From Sedimentisphaerales bacterium (GTDB lineage Bacteria; Planctomycetota; Phycisphaerae; Sedimentisphaerales; SG8-4), in the NCBI GenBank assembly GCA_016932895.1, contig JAFGCA010000008.1:1-6313 (forward strand): a stretch of 6,313 bases of DNA. Reading direction: 5' to 3'. Below the pieces are notes generated by a model. It saw only the letters and a list, made by a program, of their open reading frames with translations, did no database searches and was not told the origin of the DNA. Below are positions 5,330-6,313 of the stretch, one piece after another; position 1 is the first letter of the stretch; every line of letters starts with the position of its first letter. The position numbers and the translations under genes are program-made.

Positions 5330-6313
5330 ATGTCACTGAAAGAGATTTTTTGCCAGGACCGGGCGATCGGCATCCTTCAGCGGGCGCTGGCGGCGGAGAG
5401 GCCGGCCCACGCGTATATCTTCGCCGGGCCGGACGGCGTCGGCCGGTATGCGACCGCCCGCGCCTGGGCCAGGCTGCTGCTCTGCGAAAAGCCGCGCGTT
5501 GAGAACCGCGACGGCAGCCCGTTCGCCGACAGTTGCGGCGCGTGCCCGTCCTGCGCCCTGCTGGATGGCGATTCTCACCCGGATTACCTCCACGTTTACA
5601 AGGAACTGCTCGAATTCACGAAGGAAGGCAAAGGCCGCAAACCGCCTCTGGATTTGCCCATCGACGTGATCCGCGAGTTCCTCATTGAGAAGGTGGCCGG
5701 TCGGCCCACGCACTCGTCTCGAAAAGTTTTCGTCGTCAGCGAGGCGGAGAAGCTGAACGTTGCTTCGCAGAACGCCTTGCTCAAGGTGCTGGAGGAGCCG
5801 CCCTCGTACTGCACGATCGTTCTGATTTGCACCCGGCTGGAGAAGCTTCTGCCCACGACCAAGTCGCGCTGCCAGATCGTCCGTTTCGGTCCCATCGACG
5901 ACGAGCGTGTCATATCGGCGCTGACGGAGATGGGGCTGGGGTCCACGCAGGCCTGTTTCTTCGGCCGGCTGGCCCGGGGCAGCCTGGGGCTGGCCTGCCA
6001 GTGGGGCCGGCTCGAACTCGAAGGGGCGGGCCTCTTCGAGTGCAAACGCAAGATCGTGGCGGCCTTGGCGGAACTGGAGCTGGCCGAGACGCTGAGCCTG
6101 GCGGACCGCCTGCTGGCCGACGCCCGGAAGATCGGCGCGGCGTGGGCCGACCTGGATCGCAAAGTCAGCAAAAAGGACATCACCCGCCGGGCGCAAAAAA
6201 CTGTTATCCAGATCATCATCTCGGTTTTTCACGACGTGATGATGCACCAGACGCTTCCCGAGCGGCCTCTGACCCACGCCGATCAGGAGGTCCTGATCGC
6301 CCGGCTGGTCCGC
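5330..6313 (+). CDS. holB: DNA polymerase III delta' subunit (3'-truncated)
   Basis: Clamp-loader subunit of the AAA+ family that helps place the DnaN ring on primed DNA. The frame is open to the window end, giving 328 visible residues starting MSLKEIFCQDR. Features: Walker A-like GPDGVGR at 33-39, where the usual Lys is Arg39, as expected for a subunit that does not hydrolyse ATP; a zinc module of Cys52, Cys69, Cys72 and Cys75, followed by HPDY; a degenerate Walker B area VVSEAEKLN at 135-143; NALLKVLEEPP at 148-158; and the Ser179-Arg180-Cys181 motif, whose Arg acts in trans on a neighbouring ATPase subunit. The degenerate Walker motifs favour delta' over the gamma/tau subunit (DnaX). A further insert (ELLEFTKEGKGRKPPLDLPID, 92-112) lies before the conserved helix. 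No strong ribosome binding site is present, and a promoter sits directly upstream. The distal part of the C-terminal domain is off the window. Confidence 0.93.
   Translation, partial: MSLKEIFCQDRAIGILQRALAAERPAHAYIFAGPDGVGRYATARAWARLLLCEKPRVENRDGSPFADSCGACPSCALLDGDSHPDYLHVYKELLEFTKEGKGRKPPLDLPIDVIREFLIEKVAGRPTHSSRKVFVVSEAEKLNVASQNALLKVLEEPPSYCTIVLICTRLEKLLPTTKSRCQIVRFGPIDDERVISALTEMGLGSTQACFFGRLARGSLGLACQWGRLELEGAGLFECKRKIVAALAELELAETLSLADRLLADARKIGAAWADLDRKVSKKDITRRAQKTVIQIIISVFHDVMMHQTLPERPLTHADQEVLIARLVR

Noticed and set aside
4030..5373. 447-aa open frame on the minus strand
   Set aside because: It lies antisense to the nucleotidyltransferase gene and tmk, both well supported by motifs. 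Its translation shows no domain and is rich in His, Arg, Pro and Asp, as expected for the complement of GC-rich coding DNA.
5333..6277. 314-aa open frame on the minus strand
   Set aside because: It is antisense to holB, whose zinc, SRC and LLKVLEEPP motifs are clear. The composition (Arg, Gln, Ala, Gly) is that of a shadow frame.

Overview
The window reads as part of a high-GC bacterial chromosome. It carries DNA replication genes on the + strand, with one accessory-looking two-gene insert. The best lineage guess is Planctomycetota (perhaps Phycisphaerae). This rests on remembered family resemblance: the DnaE fingers segment reads LIKAISKKK instead of the usual LRRAMGKKK type, thymidylate kinase has a Phe-Arg-Asp-Pro-Gly motif, and a small lipoprotein sits between replication genes. 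No database search was possible, so the lineage is an inference of moderate confidence.

Layout, all on the + strand: (1) 2-3262, the 3' ~94% of dnaE, the replicative DNA polymerase III alpha subunit, cut by the window start; (2) 3339-3701, a 120-aa lipoprotein of unknown function; (3) 3794-4039, an 81-aa helical protein of unknown function; (4) 4036-4614, a 192-aa nucleotidyltransferase-fold protein overlapping (3) by ATGA; (5) 4630-5262, tmk, thymidylate kinase, with a strong Shine-Dalgarno and probably a TTG start; (6) 5330-6313, holB, the delta' clamp-loader subunit, cut by the window end. Gaps are at most ~90 bp. I see no RNA genes, CRISPR arrays, insertion sequences or convincing intrinsic terminators. 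No minus-strand frame looks like a real gene.

How the parts fit: DnaE polymerises DNA, delta' is part of the machine that loads the sliding clamp DnaE binds, and thymidylate kinase makes dTDP on the way to dTTP. The window is therefore a replication/precursor neighbourhood, and tmk-holB is a common bacterial gene pair. The 3794-4614 pair does not belong to that theme. It has lower sampled GC than dnaE and tmk, its genes are translationally coupled, and the second encodes a minimal nucleotidyltransferase core recalling the AbiEii toxin class. It is the best candidate for a little-described system: a possible toxin-antitoxin or defence-like module between dnaE and tmk-holB. Other points of interest are a DnaE PHP domain that keeps metal-binding residues, a holB promoter placed to give a leaderless mRNA, and a Lys-to-Arg change in the delta' Walker A loop.
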